Below the pieces are notes generated by a model. That model saw only the letters and a list, made by a program, of their open reading frames with translations, made no database searches and was not told the DNA's origin. The translations under genes and the position numbers were made by a program. A stretch of DNA of 64,000 nt from Frateuria_A sp051900425 (lineage in GTDB: Bacteria; Pseudomonadota; Gammaproteobacteria; Xanthomonadales; Rhodanobacteraceae): the NCBI RefSeq assembly GCF_051900425.1, contig NZ_JBHZGK010000011.1, forward strand, positions 33,652 to 97,651, given 5' to 3'. Shown in pieces: positions 16,071 to 23,432 of this stretch (its first letter is position 1; each line of letters starts with the position of its first letter).

Positions 16071-17453
16071 ATGCGGTCCATGTTGCTCCTCGCCACCCTG
16101 GCTGGCGGTCTCCCGGGTCCGGCCCTCGCTGCCGACGCGGGCGCGAACTTCCACCTGACCGGCCATCCTGCCGGCTGGCTCGCGCTGGCGCTGTTCGTGC
16201 TCGCCTATGTGGCGGTGGTGCTGGAGGAGCGCATCCGGATCGCCAAGTCCAAGCCGGTGATGCTCGCCGCCGCGCTGATCTGGGGCCTGATCGCCTGGCA
16301 GACGCGCGATGCCAGCGGCGGCTCGGGCGCCGCACGCAACGCGTTCCAGGCGATGTTCCTGGAGTACGCGGAGATCTTCTTTTTCCTCGTGGTGGCGATG
16401 ACCTACGTCGCCGCCATGGGCGAGCGCAACGTGTTCGAAGCGTTGCGCGCGCAACTGACGCGCCGGCGACTGGGTTACCGCGCGCTGTTCTGGATCACCG
16501 GCACCATCGCCTTCTTCCTCTCGCCGGTGCTGGACAACCTCACTACCGCGCTGGTGATGTCGGCGGTGGTGCTGGCGGTCGGCGGTGGGCAGGTTCGCTT
16601 CGCCACGCTCTCGCTGATCAACCTGGTGGTCGCCGCCAACGCCGGTGGCGCGTGGAGCGCGTTCGGCGATATCACCACGCTGATGGTGTGGCAGGCACAC
16701 AAGGCGGAGTTCTTCGACTTCTTCCGGCTGTTCCTTCCCGCGCTGGCCAACTGGCTGGTTCCGGCCGTCGCGATGCATTTCGCGCTGCCGAGGGGCTTGC
16801 CCGAGTCCGTGCCGGGGAACGTGCGCCTCAAGCCCGGCGGCATCGGCATCTGCCTGACCTTCGCGCTGACCATCGCGATCACCGTCCTGGGCAAGCAATG
16901 GCTTGGCATGCCCGCCGCCTACGGCATGCTCACCGGACTGGCCCTGCTCAACCTGCTGGCCTCGCGCATCGACCGCAGCCAGCGCCGCTATGCCCTGGCG
17001 CAAGGCATGGACGAGGAGCCCTACTCGATCTTCCGGATCATCGCCAACGCCGAATGGGACACGCTGCTGTTCTTCTACGGCGTATTCGGCTGCGTCGGCG
17101 GGCTGGCGGCGCTGGGCTACCTGGAGCTGGCGTCCCACACGCTCTACGGCACGTTCGGCGCGACCCTGGCCAACACCGCCATGGGTGTGCTTTCGGCGGT
17201 GATCGACAACATCCCGATCATGTACGCCGTGCTGCAGATGAACCCGCCGATGGACGAGGCACAGTGGCTGCTGATCACCCTCACCGCCGGCGTGGGCGGC
17301 AGCCTGCTCTCGGTTGGCTCGGCCGCGGGCGTGGCGCTCATGGGAGCATCCGGTGGCCGCTACACGTTCATGAGCCATCTGCGCTGGAGTTGGGCCATCG
17401 CACTCGGCTATGCAGCGAGCATCGCCCTGCACCTGGCCCTCAACGGCGCGTAG
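16071..17453 (+). CDS. nhaD: Na+/H+ antiporter NhaD
   Basis: A 460-residue NhaD-type antiporter that exports Na+ or Li+ at alkaline pH. It begins with a signal-like helix (residues 1-21, ending ALA-AD), then about 12 membrane helices. Family signs are EYAEIFFFLVVAMTYVAAM, FFLSPVLDNLTTALVM, INLVVAANAGGAWSAFGDITTLMVW and AVIDNIPIMYAVL; the paired acidic and Asn residues of the two half-repeats (LDNLTT, IDNIP) are intact. AGGA stands eight bases before the start. A CPA2 antiporter gene follows 86 bp later, so the pair forms a small monovalent-cation locus. Confidence 0.94.
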   Translation: MRSMLLLATLAGGLPGPALAADAGANFHLTGHPAGWLALALFVLAYVAVVLEERIRIAKSKPVMLAAALIWGLIAWQTRDASGGSGAARNAFQAMFLEYAEIFFFLVVAMTYVAAMGERNVFEALRAQLTRRRLGYRALFWITGTIAFFLSPVLDNLTTALVMSAVVLAVGGGQVRFATLSLINLVVAANAGGAWSAFGDITTLMVWQAHKAEFFDFFRLFLPALANWLVPAVAMHFALPRGLPESVPGNVRLKPGGIGICLTFALTIAITVLGKQWLGMPAAYGMLTGLALLNLLASRIDRSQRRYALAQGMDEEPYSIFRIIANAEWDTLLFFYGVFGCVGGLAALGYLELASHTLYGTFGATLANTAMGVLSAVIDNIPIMYAVLQMNPPMDEAQWLLITLTAGVGGSLLSVGSAAGVALMGASGGRYTFMSHLRWSWAIALGYAASIALHLALNGA

Positions 17454-17539
17454 CAGGTTTGCAGGGGGCACACTTGTGCGCGCCCGTGTTGTTCCGGTCG
17501 CCACCTGCGCGCACATGATCCGCGTCACCAAGGAACACC

Positions 17540-18742
17540 ATGCACCACGCCAGCGACATCCTGCTCACCCTTTTCCTGGTCTTCGTTGCCGCCCAGATCG
17601 GCGCCGAGATCGCCCAACGCCTGAAGCTGCCGGGCGTGGTAGGCGAGATCGCGGCCGGTTGCGTGATCGGCCCTTCCCTGCTCGGGTGGATCAGTCCCGA
17701 TCAGGTCATGCCGGGCACGCCGCTGGACGTGCTGGCGGAGATCGGTGTCGTGCTCCTGTTGTTCTCCGTTGGACTGGAAACGCGGCTGGAGGACCTGAAG
17801 CGGGTCGGCAAGATCGCCTTCCTGGTGGGCGTGCTGGGCGTGCTGATTCCCTTCGGCATGGGCGGCGTATGGGCACACGGCAGTGGCTTTGACTGGGGCA
17901 AGTCGCTGTTCATCGCCGCTGCCTTCGTCGCAACGTCCGCGGGCATCACCGCGCGCGTGCTGCAGGAGCTGGGGGCGCTGCAACGGGTGGAGAGCAAGGT
18001 GATCCTGGGCGCCGCGGTGATCGACGACATCCTTGCCATGCTGTTGCTCGGCGTCGTGGTGTCGCTGCAGGGGGGCGGAGGCTTCGAACCGGTGAAGCTG
18101 CTGGCCGTCCTGGGCAGCGCGATCGGCTTCGTCGTTCTGGTCGGGCTGGGTGGCGCGCGGGTGATGCGATGGAATTCGGCTTGGCTGGAAAAACCGCACA
18201 GTGCCCACTCGCCCCTGGCCATCGTGCTCGCGATCTGCCTCGGGCTGGCGTGGTTGTCCACCCTGCTGGGCCTGGCCGCGATCATCGGCGCGTTCCTGGC
18301 CGGCATGATCGCCTCGGAAACGCGCCAGCAGCACACGCTCGAAAAGCAGACCCAGCCGCTGCTGGCCCTGCTGACGCCCTTCTTCTTCGTCGTCACCGGC
18401 AGCAAGATCGACCTGGCCCAGCTGGCCAGCCCCGATGCGGTGGGGACGCTGGCGATCGTCACCCTGATCGCGGTGGTCTCCAAGCTTGCCGGAGGCTGGC
18501 TCGGGTCGCTGTCGCTCGGGCGCAGCGCCGCGACCATCGTCGGTTTCGGGATGGTGCCCCGGGGCGAGGTCGGCGTGGTGGTGGCGAGCCTGGGCCTGGC
18601 AGCCGGCGTCTTCAGCGACCGCATCTACGCGATCATCGTGGCGATGTCGCTTCTAACCGCGATGGTCACGCCGCCGGTGCTGGCGTGGTTGCTCAAGCGC
18701 TATCCGGCCGATCCGAAGCTCAACCCGGGCGCAGGCGGATGA
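17540..18742 (+). CDS. CPA2-family cation:proton antiporter
   Basis: A 400-residue membrane protein of the CPA2 family (KefB/NapA/GerN-like). It lacks the C-terminal KTN (TrkA-N) domain of KefB/KefC, so it is the membrane part only. The characteristic segments are LKLPGVVGEIAAGCVIGPSLLG, ATSAGITARVLQELG, VILGAAVIDDILAMLLLG (the ion-binding Asp pair, VIDD) and FFFVVTGSKIDL. It likely swaps Na+ or K+ for H+. ATG 17540 follows an AAGGA site. Its 3' end overlaps a small opposing reading frame by 23 bases. The specificity cannot be inferred. Confidence 0.92.
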   Translation: MHHASDILLTLFLVFVAAQIGAEIAQRLKLPGVVGEIAAGCVIGPSLLGWISPDQVMPGTPLDVLAEIGVVLLLFSVGLETRLEDLKRVGKIAFLVGVLGVLIPFGMGGVWAHGSGFDWGKSLFIAAAFVATSAGITARVLQELGALQRVESKVILGAAVIDDILAMLLLGVVVSLQGGGGFEPVKLLAVLGSAIGFVVLVGLGGARVMRWNSAWLEKPHSAHSPLAIVLAICLGLAWLSTLLGLAAIIGAFLAGMIASETRQQHTLEKQTQPLLALLTPFFFVVTGSKIDLAQLASPDAVGTLAIVTLIAVVSKLAGGWLGSLSLGRSAATIVGFGMVPRGEVGVVVASLGLAAGVFSDRIYAIIVAMSLLTAMVTPPVLAWLLKRYPADPKLNPGAGG

Positions 18743-18932
18743 CCGGATGATGCCGGGCAAGCACCCGCTGCATGCGCTCGATGCAGGCCTGCCGCAGCCG
18801 CACCGCCTTCTCCGCGTCGGAGTCGTCCAGGCGCTCGGCGCGCACGCGGTCGCGATGCTCGATCTCCAGCACCAGCAACCGATGGGCTTCGGCCAACCTT
18901 GCCTGGATCTTCTCGTCAAGGACCATGGTCAT
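18720..18932 (-). CDS. Hypothetical small helical protein
   Basis: A possible 70-residue protein, rich in Arg, Glu and Leu with regular heptad-like spacing (DEKIQARLAEAHRLLVLEIEHRDRV), that would form one long helix or coiled coil. I do not recognise a family. Its end overlaps the 3' end of the CPA2 antiporter gene on the other strand by 23 bases. ATG at 18932 and ATG at 18926 are both possible, and neither has a convincing ribosome site. Codon use is not clearly different from random high-GC antisense, so this is a tentative call. Confidence 0.4.
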   Translation of the reverse strand: MTMVLDEKIQARLAEAHRLLVLEIEHRDRVRAERLDDSDAEKAVRLRQACIERMQRVLARHHPVIRLRPG

Positions 18933-19367
18933 ACACCGGGCGGCCCGCGGGACGCCCATGCTACGCGGCATTTGTGACAGGCGGTCGCTCCTGCGGCCGG
19001 ACGGCTTGTCGGTGACCCCTGACACCTGGTCGGCATCCGCCGGGTCCGATCGGCGCGAAGTATGAGCGGCCGCCGAGCCGGCCGCCGTAGGGGAATTCTG
19101 ATCCTGGCGTGAGCGCAGACAGCTGCCGGGTCACCCCGCGCCACCATCACGCCAGAGGGGCGGCGACCGAGCACGCGAGCCAGCCAAGTACCAGTGCGAC
19201 CAGGACAAGCGTTGCCAGCAAGCCGGCAAGGTCGAACCATTCGTCGATGTGCATGTGCCGGGCCCGGTCCGAAAGCGCGGCAGCTTGCCTGCTGTTTCTT
19301 TCCCGGCGATGACAGGGGCGATTGCCAACGCCTGCCGGCGCGCGAGCGCAGCACCTCGCCGCGGCCG
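18933..19367. other. Gene-poor stretch between antiporter locus and photosensory island
   Basis: About 435 bases with no confident gene. It holds a possible 35-codon membrane micro-ORF on the minus strand (19147-19254) and a GC-rich imperfect palindrome, GGCCG-CCGAGC-CGGCC, near 19069-19085. The only other thing in it is a set of unconvincing overlapping frames. Confidence 0.5.
19147..19254 (-). CDS. Possible 35-residue membrane micro-protein
   Basis: This small frame reads an acidic N-terminal stub (MHIDEWFD) and then one uninterrupted hydrophobic helix (LAGLLATLVLVALVLGWLAC), followed by a short tail to a TGA. The composition is what a single-pass inner-membrane peptide would look like. 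There is no clear Shine-Dalgarno sequence before the ATG at 19254. It lies upstream of nothing obvious on its strand and downstream of the Crp-like gene with the same orientation. It could be chance, but a frame this hydrophobic is less common than Arg/Pro-rich antisense shadows in DNA this GC-rich. Confidence 0.35.
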   Translation of the reverse strand: MHIDEWFDLAGLLATLVLVALVLGWLACSVAAPLA

Positions 19368-20189
19368 TCAGCCAGCCATGCGTGACCCCGGTTGCCGATC
19401 GCCGGCTTCCGCCTTGATCGCAGCACTTTCCTCTTCCCCGGGATAGACGCCTCGCAGCACTTCCTCGAAATGCGACCGTACCGCCTGGTTGCAGCCACAG
19501 GCGACGCGATCCAGCCCGCCTGCCGCGGTCACGCGCACGCCGCCGCGGCGGGTTTCCAGGATGCCACGGTCCTTGAGCTGCTTGATGACGCGACTGATGT
19601 AGCTGCGCCCGACGCCGAGCATGGAAGCCAGTTGCTCCTGGGTCAGCGGCACGTCATGGTCACCCGTGCGATCGAGGGCCGCGATCAGCCACTTGGCGGT
19701 CCGCTGCTCGATGGAGTGCGCCGCATTGCAGGCGACGGACTGGAACACCTGCGCCATCAGGCAGTCGGCATAACGTGCGAAAAGGTTGCGCAGGGTCGGC
19801 GACTGCATCTTGGCCTGTTCCAGTTCCAGCGCGCCCATCCGTAGCACCGGCCCGGGAAACTGCACCACGGCTCGCGAATACGACGGCAGCCGCCCCTGGC
19901 TGACGATGCCGCCGACCGCGCCTTCGCGACCCACGAGCGCCGTTTCGATGCCGCGCCCGTCTTCGAGCAGCACCACGAAGGAAATCAGGGTCGGGCCGCA
20001 GGGGAAATACACATGCCGCACCTGGTCCCCGGGCTCGTAGAGCACCTGGCCCGCCTCGACCCGCTGGGCTTCCAGATGAGGTTGAAGCAGGACCAGATCA
20101 TCCTGGTGCAGCGCCCGCAACAGGTTGTTGGGCGGCGCGATCTCGCTCAACTCGCCCGATGATTGCGCGCGCTCGTGCTGGCTGGCCAT
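19368..20189 (-). CDS. Crp/Fnr-family transcriptional regulator (left paralogue)
   Basis: A 273-residue DNA-binding regulator. The N-terminal cyclic-nucleotide-type beta-roll spans roughly residues 25-140 (LYEPGDQVRHVYFPCGPTLISF, GREGAVGGIVSQG). The C-terminal winged helix has LTQEQLASMLGVGRSYISRVIKQLKDRGIL. The standard cAMP-contacting FGE...RxA motif is not present, so the ligand may differ. A CxC pair (CGCNQ) follows the HTH and is also found in the right-hand paralogue at 28854-29648; the core of the two proteins is mostly identical. It diverges from the phytochrome operon across a 256-bp control region. The ATG at 20189 is chosen over longer in-frame starts on the family N-terminus. Confidence 0.9.
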   Translation of the reverse strand: MASQHERAQSSGELSEIAPPNNLLRALHQDDLVLLQPHLEAQRVEAGQVLYEPGDQVRHVYFPCGPTLISFVVLLEDGRGIETALVGREGAVGGIVSQGRLPSYSRAVVQFPGPVLRMGALELEQAKMQSPTLRNLFARYADCLMAQVFQSVACNAAHSIEQRTAKWLIAALDRTGDHDVPLTQEQLASMLGVGRSYISRVIKQLKDRGILETRRGGVRVTAAGGLDRVACGCNQAVRSHFEEVLRGVYPGEEESAAIKAEAGDRQPGSRMAG

Positions 20190-20203
20190 GCAGACCCCTG
20201 ACG

Positions 20204-20221
20204 CCGTGACAAAGCACACGG
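20204..20221. promoter_or_regulatory. Candidate Crp-like operator
   Basis: CCGTGACAAAGCACACGG has perfect 5-base outer arms (CCGTG/CACGG) and reads GTGA-N6-ACAC, one base from a Crp-type GTGA-N6-TCAC core. It lies 15-32 bases before the start codon of the Crp-like gene, where binding would repress it. That role is inferred from position and symmetry only. Confidence 0.35.
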
Positions 20222-20245
20222 CGGAAACCGTTGCCCACGGATTTA

Positions 20246-20273
20246 TGACGTTATTTCAAGATGATACACGTCA
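20246..20273. promoter_or_regulatory. Inverted repeat TGACGT-N16-ACGTCA in the divergent control region
   Basis: Six-base perfect arms (20246-20251 and 20268-20273) flank an AT-rich centre in a GC-rich region, between the divergent Crp-like gene and the first bacteriophytochrome. This could be an operator or part of a promoter. No -35/-10 pair is clear enough to call. Confidence 0.3.
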
Positions 20274-20445
20274 CCACGGCGTGAGCGCACCGTCAGGGCA
20301 CTGTCCACAATTGAACATACTTCGCGCGGAAACTCGCCTACAGTCGGGGGCACATTCCTCGCCACGCCCGTCGTAGAAAGCACCAGGCGAAGCGTACGCC
20401 CGCAACCCACACCGCAAGCGCCAAGCGGTCTCACAGGCCGAGCCC

Positions 20446-22665
20446 ATGGGGTTTTCCCCCGACGTACATCATGCCAGCGGGTGCGAACCGGAGCCGTTTC
20501 ATCTTCCGGCCGCGATACAGCCTCACGGCGCCTTGCTGTCGCTTGATGGCCGGGGCGTCGTCACTCAGCTCGCGGGAGACACGTGTCGGGCCATCGGCCT
20601 GGTACCCGAAGACTTGCTCGGCAAGCCCATCGATGCGCTGGTCGACAGCAAGGGGCGCGCGCTCGCACTGTTGATGGAAGAGCTCGACCCTCCGATGCCG
20701 GGCTACGTCGCCCAGTGGCATCCCCAGCCACCGGGAGCCGGCGCCTGGGAGATCACCGTCCATCCGAAATCCAAAGGCGCCATCATCGAATTCGAACCCG
20801 CCGCCATGCCACCGGCCGAGTCTGCCCAGAGCATCTCGGAACTGGCGCGCGCCATTGCCTCGCTCGAGCTGCCGAAAGAAGCCGACGCGCTGTTCGGCAC
20901 CATGGCGGCGGAAGTACGCCGGCTCACCGGCTACGACCGCGTCCTCGTCTACCGGCTTCTCGACGACGAAGCCGGGGAAGTGGTGGGGGAAGCCCGCGCC
21001 GACGCCCTGCCCTCTCTTCTCAACCACCGCTTTCCGGGTTGCGGCGCCCCAGGGCAGGCGCGTGCGTTCTACCTGCGCAACCAGGTCAGGATCATCCCCG
21101 ACGCGCACTACGTGCCTGCTCCCCTGCGAACCGCGGGCTCGGCAAACGCGGAGCCGCTCGACATGAGCGACTGTTCCCTGCGCAGCGTTTCGCCCATCCA
21201 TCTGCAGTGGTTGCGGGCGATGGGCGTGGCCTCGTCGATGTCCATTCCGATCGAGGTGGACAACCAGCCCTGGGGACTGGTCGCCTGCCATCACAGCGCG
21301 CCCAGGCATATGGCCTACGAGGTGCGCGAGGCCTGTCGGCAACTGGGGCGGGAGTTCTCCCATCAGATCCAGGCCCGCGAAAAGGCCCGGCACCGTCGCC
21401 AGAGCAGCAGCCTGCGGGCCCTCCGGACCGCGTGGCTGGGCGATCTGCGCGTGGCGCTGGATGCCGATCGTCCGCTGGAGCTGGACCTGGCGCGGGTGGC
21501 AGGCATGGTCCCTTGCAACGGGGTCGCACTGGTGTCGCCCGGACGCGTCGAACTGCACGGACAAACCCCCGACCCGGCAGAAACGGCAGCACTCGCCGCC
21601 TGGCTGGCGCAGTCGCTGCACCGGAAAGTGTTCGCCACCCACCATCTTGCCGGCGAGCTGGCCGCGGCAGCGCCCTACGCAACGCAAGCAAGCGGCGTGC
21701 TGGCCACCGCGGTCGGCGAATCCGATCCCACGCTTCTGCTGTGGTTCCGGGCCGAGGAAATCACCCGCGTCACCTGGGCCGGCACCCCTCACGATGGATG
21801 CGACAGCGACGGCGAGAGCCGGCCAGCGGCGCTCTGCCCACGGTCCTCCTTCGACAGCTGGCAGCAGACCGTCCACCAGACGGCCCGCCGCTGGAGCCGT
21901 GCCGAAATCAACGCCGCGCGGCAGCTGGGGCGCTCGCTGGCGGCGCTGTTCCAGCAACAGGTCCTGCGTCGATTGAACGATCGGCTGCGGGACACGCTGG
22001 CTCAGCAGCAATCGCTGGTCGCGGAAAAGAACGTGCTCATGCAGGAAGTGCATCACCGGGTCCAGAACAGCCTGCAGATCGTCAATTCCATGCTGCAACT
22101 GCAGGCGCGTCAGACCAGCGATCGCGAAGTGCGTAATCAGTTCGAAGGGGCCGTCAACAGGCTGATGGCCGTGAGCGCCGTGCATCGGCACCTGTGGCGG
22201 TCCAGCGATGCGCAGAACGTCCGGCTGGGGCCGTACCTCAGGGAGCTGTGCGCCGACCTCATGTTTTCGTGGGGCGATGGCTGGTCCGGCCGGGTGGCGG
22301 TCGAGGCCACCGATACGGCTATCCCGAGCCAGACCGCCGTGACCCTTGCCTTGCTGGTCACCGAACTACTGACCAATGCGGCCAAATATGCCTACGCAGG
22401 CGCTCCCGGGCCGGTGGAAGTACGTGCCGATCGCACAGGCGACGGGGGACTGCGGGTCATGGTGCGAGACCATGGCCTGGGCATGCATGGCCCGGTCAAG
22501 GGCGGAGGACTCGGCTCCAAGCTCATCCGCATTTTCACCGCGCAACTCGGTGGTCACCTGGAAACGTCCACCGCTGAGAACGGCACGACCGTGACCATCA
22601 CCGTTCCCACCGACAGTCGCATCGCCAGACCGCTTGCGGTAACGCCGCCCAAGACCCCCGCGTGA
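20446..22665 (+). CDS. Bacteriophytochrome histidine kinase with HisKA_2 transmitter and degenerate PASDIP motif
   Basis: A 739-residue red/far-red photoreceptor kinase with PAS-GAF-PHY input. Cys13 in GCEPEPFHL is placed to bind biliverdin, followed by IQPHGALL. The GAF domain keeps SPIHLQWLRAMGV, but the PASDIP motif reads PGCGAP (residues 197-202), so the Asp that normally contacts the pyrrole nitrogens is Gly200. The equivalent of Tyr263 is Trp (HLQW). The PHY tongue keeps PRSSF. The output is a HisKA_2-type kinase (EVHHRVQNSLQ, His536/537) with an HATPase (NAAKYAY, GLG loops), unlike the HisKA of the second phytochrome. It is the first gene of the photosensory operon, 137 bp before the heme oxygenase gene. 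Confidence 0.93.
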   Translation: MGFSPDVHHASGCEPEPFHLPAAIQPHGALLSLDGRGVVTQLAGDTCRAIGLVPEDLLGKPIDALVDSKGRALALLMEELDPPMPGYVAQWHPQPPGAGAWEITVHPKSKGAIIEFEPAAMPPAESAQSISELARAIASLELPKEADALFGTMAAEVRRLTGYDRVLVYRLLDDEAGEVVGEARADALPSLLNHRFPGCGAPGQARAFYLRNQVRIIPDAHYVPAPLRTAGSANAEPLDMSDCSLRSVSPIHLQWLRAMGVASSMSIPIEVDNQPWGLVACHHSAPRHMAYEVREACRQLGREFSHQIQAREKARHRRQSSSLRALRTAWLGDLRVALDADRPLELDLARVAGMVPCNGVALVSPGRVELHGQTPDPAETAALAAWLAQSLHRKVFATHHLAGELAAAAPYATQASGVLATAVGESDPTLLLWFRAEEITRVTWAGTPHDGCDSDGESRPAALCPRSSFDSWQQTVHQTARRWSRAEINAARQLGRSLAALFQQQVLRRLNDRLRDTLAQQQSLVAEKNVLMQEVHHRVQNSLQIVNSMLQLQARQTSDREVRNQFEGAVNRLMAVSAVHRHLWRSSDAQNVRLGPYLRELCADLMFSWGDGWSGRVAVEATDTAIPSQTAVTLALLVTELLTNAAKYAYAGAPGPVEVRADRTGDGGLRVMVRDHGLGMHGPVKGGGLGSKLIRIFTAQLGGHLETSTAENGTTVTITVPTDSRIARPLAVTPPKTPA

Positions 22666-22682
22666 GGCACATACCTTTTCGC

Positions 22683-22709
22683 TCGCCGTCCGACCCCGAC
22701 GGACGGCGA
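22683..22709 (+). other. Stem-loop in the gap between bacteriophytochrome 1 and heme oxygenase
   Basis: TCGCCGTCCG (22683-22692) and CGGACGGCGA (22700-22709) pair perfectly over 10 bases with a 7-base loop. It starts 18 bases after the phytochrome stop and 93 bases before the heme oxygenase ATG. No T-run follows, so it may be a processing or stability element, or a weak Rho-assisted end, that sets bphO expression apart from the first gene. Confidence 0.45.
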
Positions 22710-22802
22710 CCCGCTAACATGCGCGCCGCTGCTCCATCACGAATCCTCCACCGGCCTGGGCACAGTTCTCGACGGCGGGGCCATGAAAATCCAAGGATGC
22801 AA

Positions 22803-23432
22803 ATGCACGACGATCGGCCGGGCAATTCGCCCGCAGTCGGCCGTGAGCGGGACTCCGTTCGCGGCCATCTTCGTGATTCGACGGCAGAAATACACGCCAG
22901 TCTGGAAGGTCTGCCGATCTTTTCCGCCGTTCTGGCCGGACGTGCACGGACTGACGATGTAGTGCGCCTGCTGTGGGCTTATCACGCTTTCCACACGTTC
23001 GCTTCGCTAAACCTTCAGCTTGGGTACCAGGAACTGGAAGGACTTGGCGTCCGTGCACCGGCCAGTGGCCCCCTGGCCCTGCTGGCCCGGGACCTGGACG
23101 GGCTGGGCGCCAGGCCTCCCACGCGCATCGCGGTGGCGCAGGCCAGCACCAGGCCGCAAGCCGTCGGCTGGGTCTGGGTCGTGGAAGGTTCGGCCCTGGG
23201 CGCCAGGGTGATTCACCGGGCGCTGGACTCGCTCTTCGGCGAGAGCCAGGAAGGCCGTCGGTTTTTCCAGCCCTTGCCCGACAGCGGAACCCGCTGGCGA
23301 GCCGTGTGCTCGGGCATCGAAAACTACGGACGAGCACGAGACGCTCTTGGATGCATGGCCGCAGGTGCACACCAGGCCTTCGCGTGCATGGAGCGGAGCC
23401 TGAAACATGCCTATGACGAAAGCCTGACATGA
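22803..23432 (+). CDS. bphO: Biliverdin-producing heme oxygenase
   Basis: A 209-residue heme oxygenase of the BphO/PigA type, which opens heme to biliverdin, the chromophore of the neighbouring phytochromes. The proximal heme ligand is His31 in LRDSTAEIHASLEGLP. The distal-helix motif appears as VVEGSALGARVI, close to the usual GSxLGG. The chosen ATG has AAGG six bases upstream; an ATG two codons earlier and a longer open frame also exist. The stop overlaps the start of the second phytochrome (ATGA), tying chromophore supply to receptor synthesis. Biliverdin isomer specificity is not predictable. Confidence 0.93.
   Translation: MHDDRPGNSPAVGRERDSVRGHLRDSTAEIHASLEGLPIFSAVLAGRARTDDVVRLLWAYHAFHTFASLNLQLGYQELEGLGVRAPASGPLALLARDLDGLGARPPTRIAVAQASTRPQAVGWVWVVEGSALGARVIHRALDSLFGESQEGRRFFQPLPDSGTRWRAVCSGIENYGRARDALGCMAAGAHQAFACMERSLKHAYDESLT

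Noticed and set aside
17460..17520. A faint GCGCGCC/GGTCGCC inverted pair resembling the GTAGGAGCG repeats
   Set aside because: Too few matching positions, and the TGTAGGAGCG ends are missing.
22662..22802. Longer N-terminus for the heme oxygenase
   Set aside because: The extra frame is Arg/Pro-rich and crosses a stem-loop; the AAGG site and family start point to ATG 22803.
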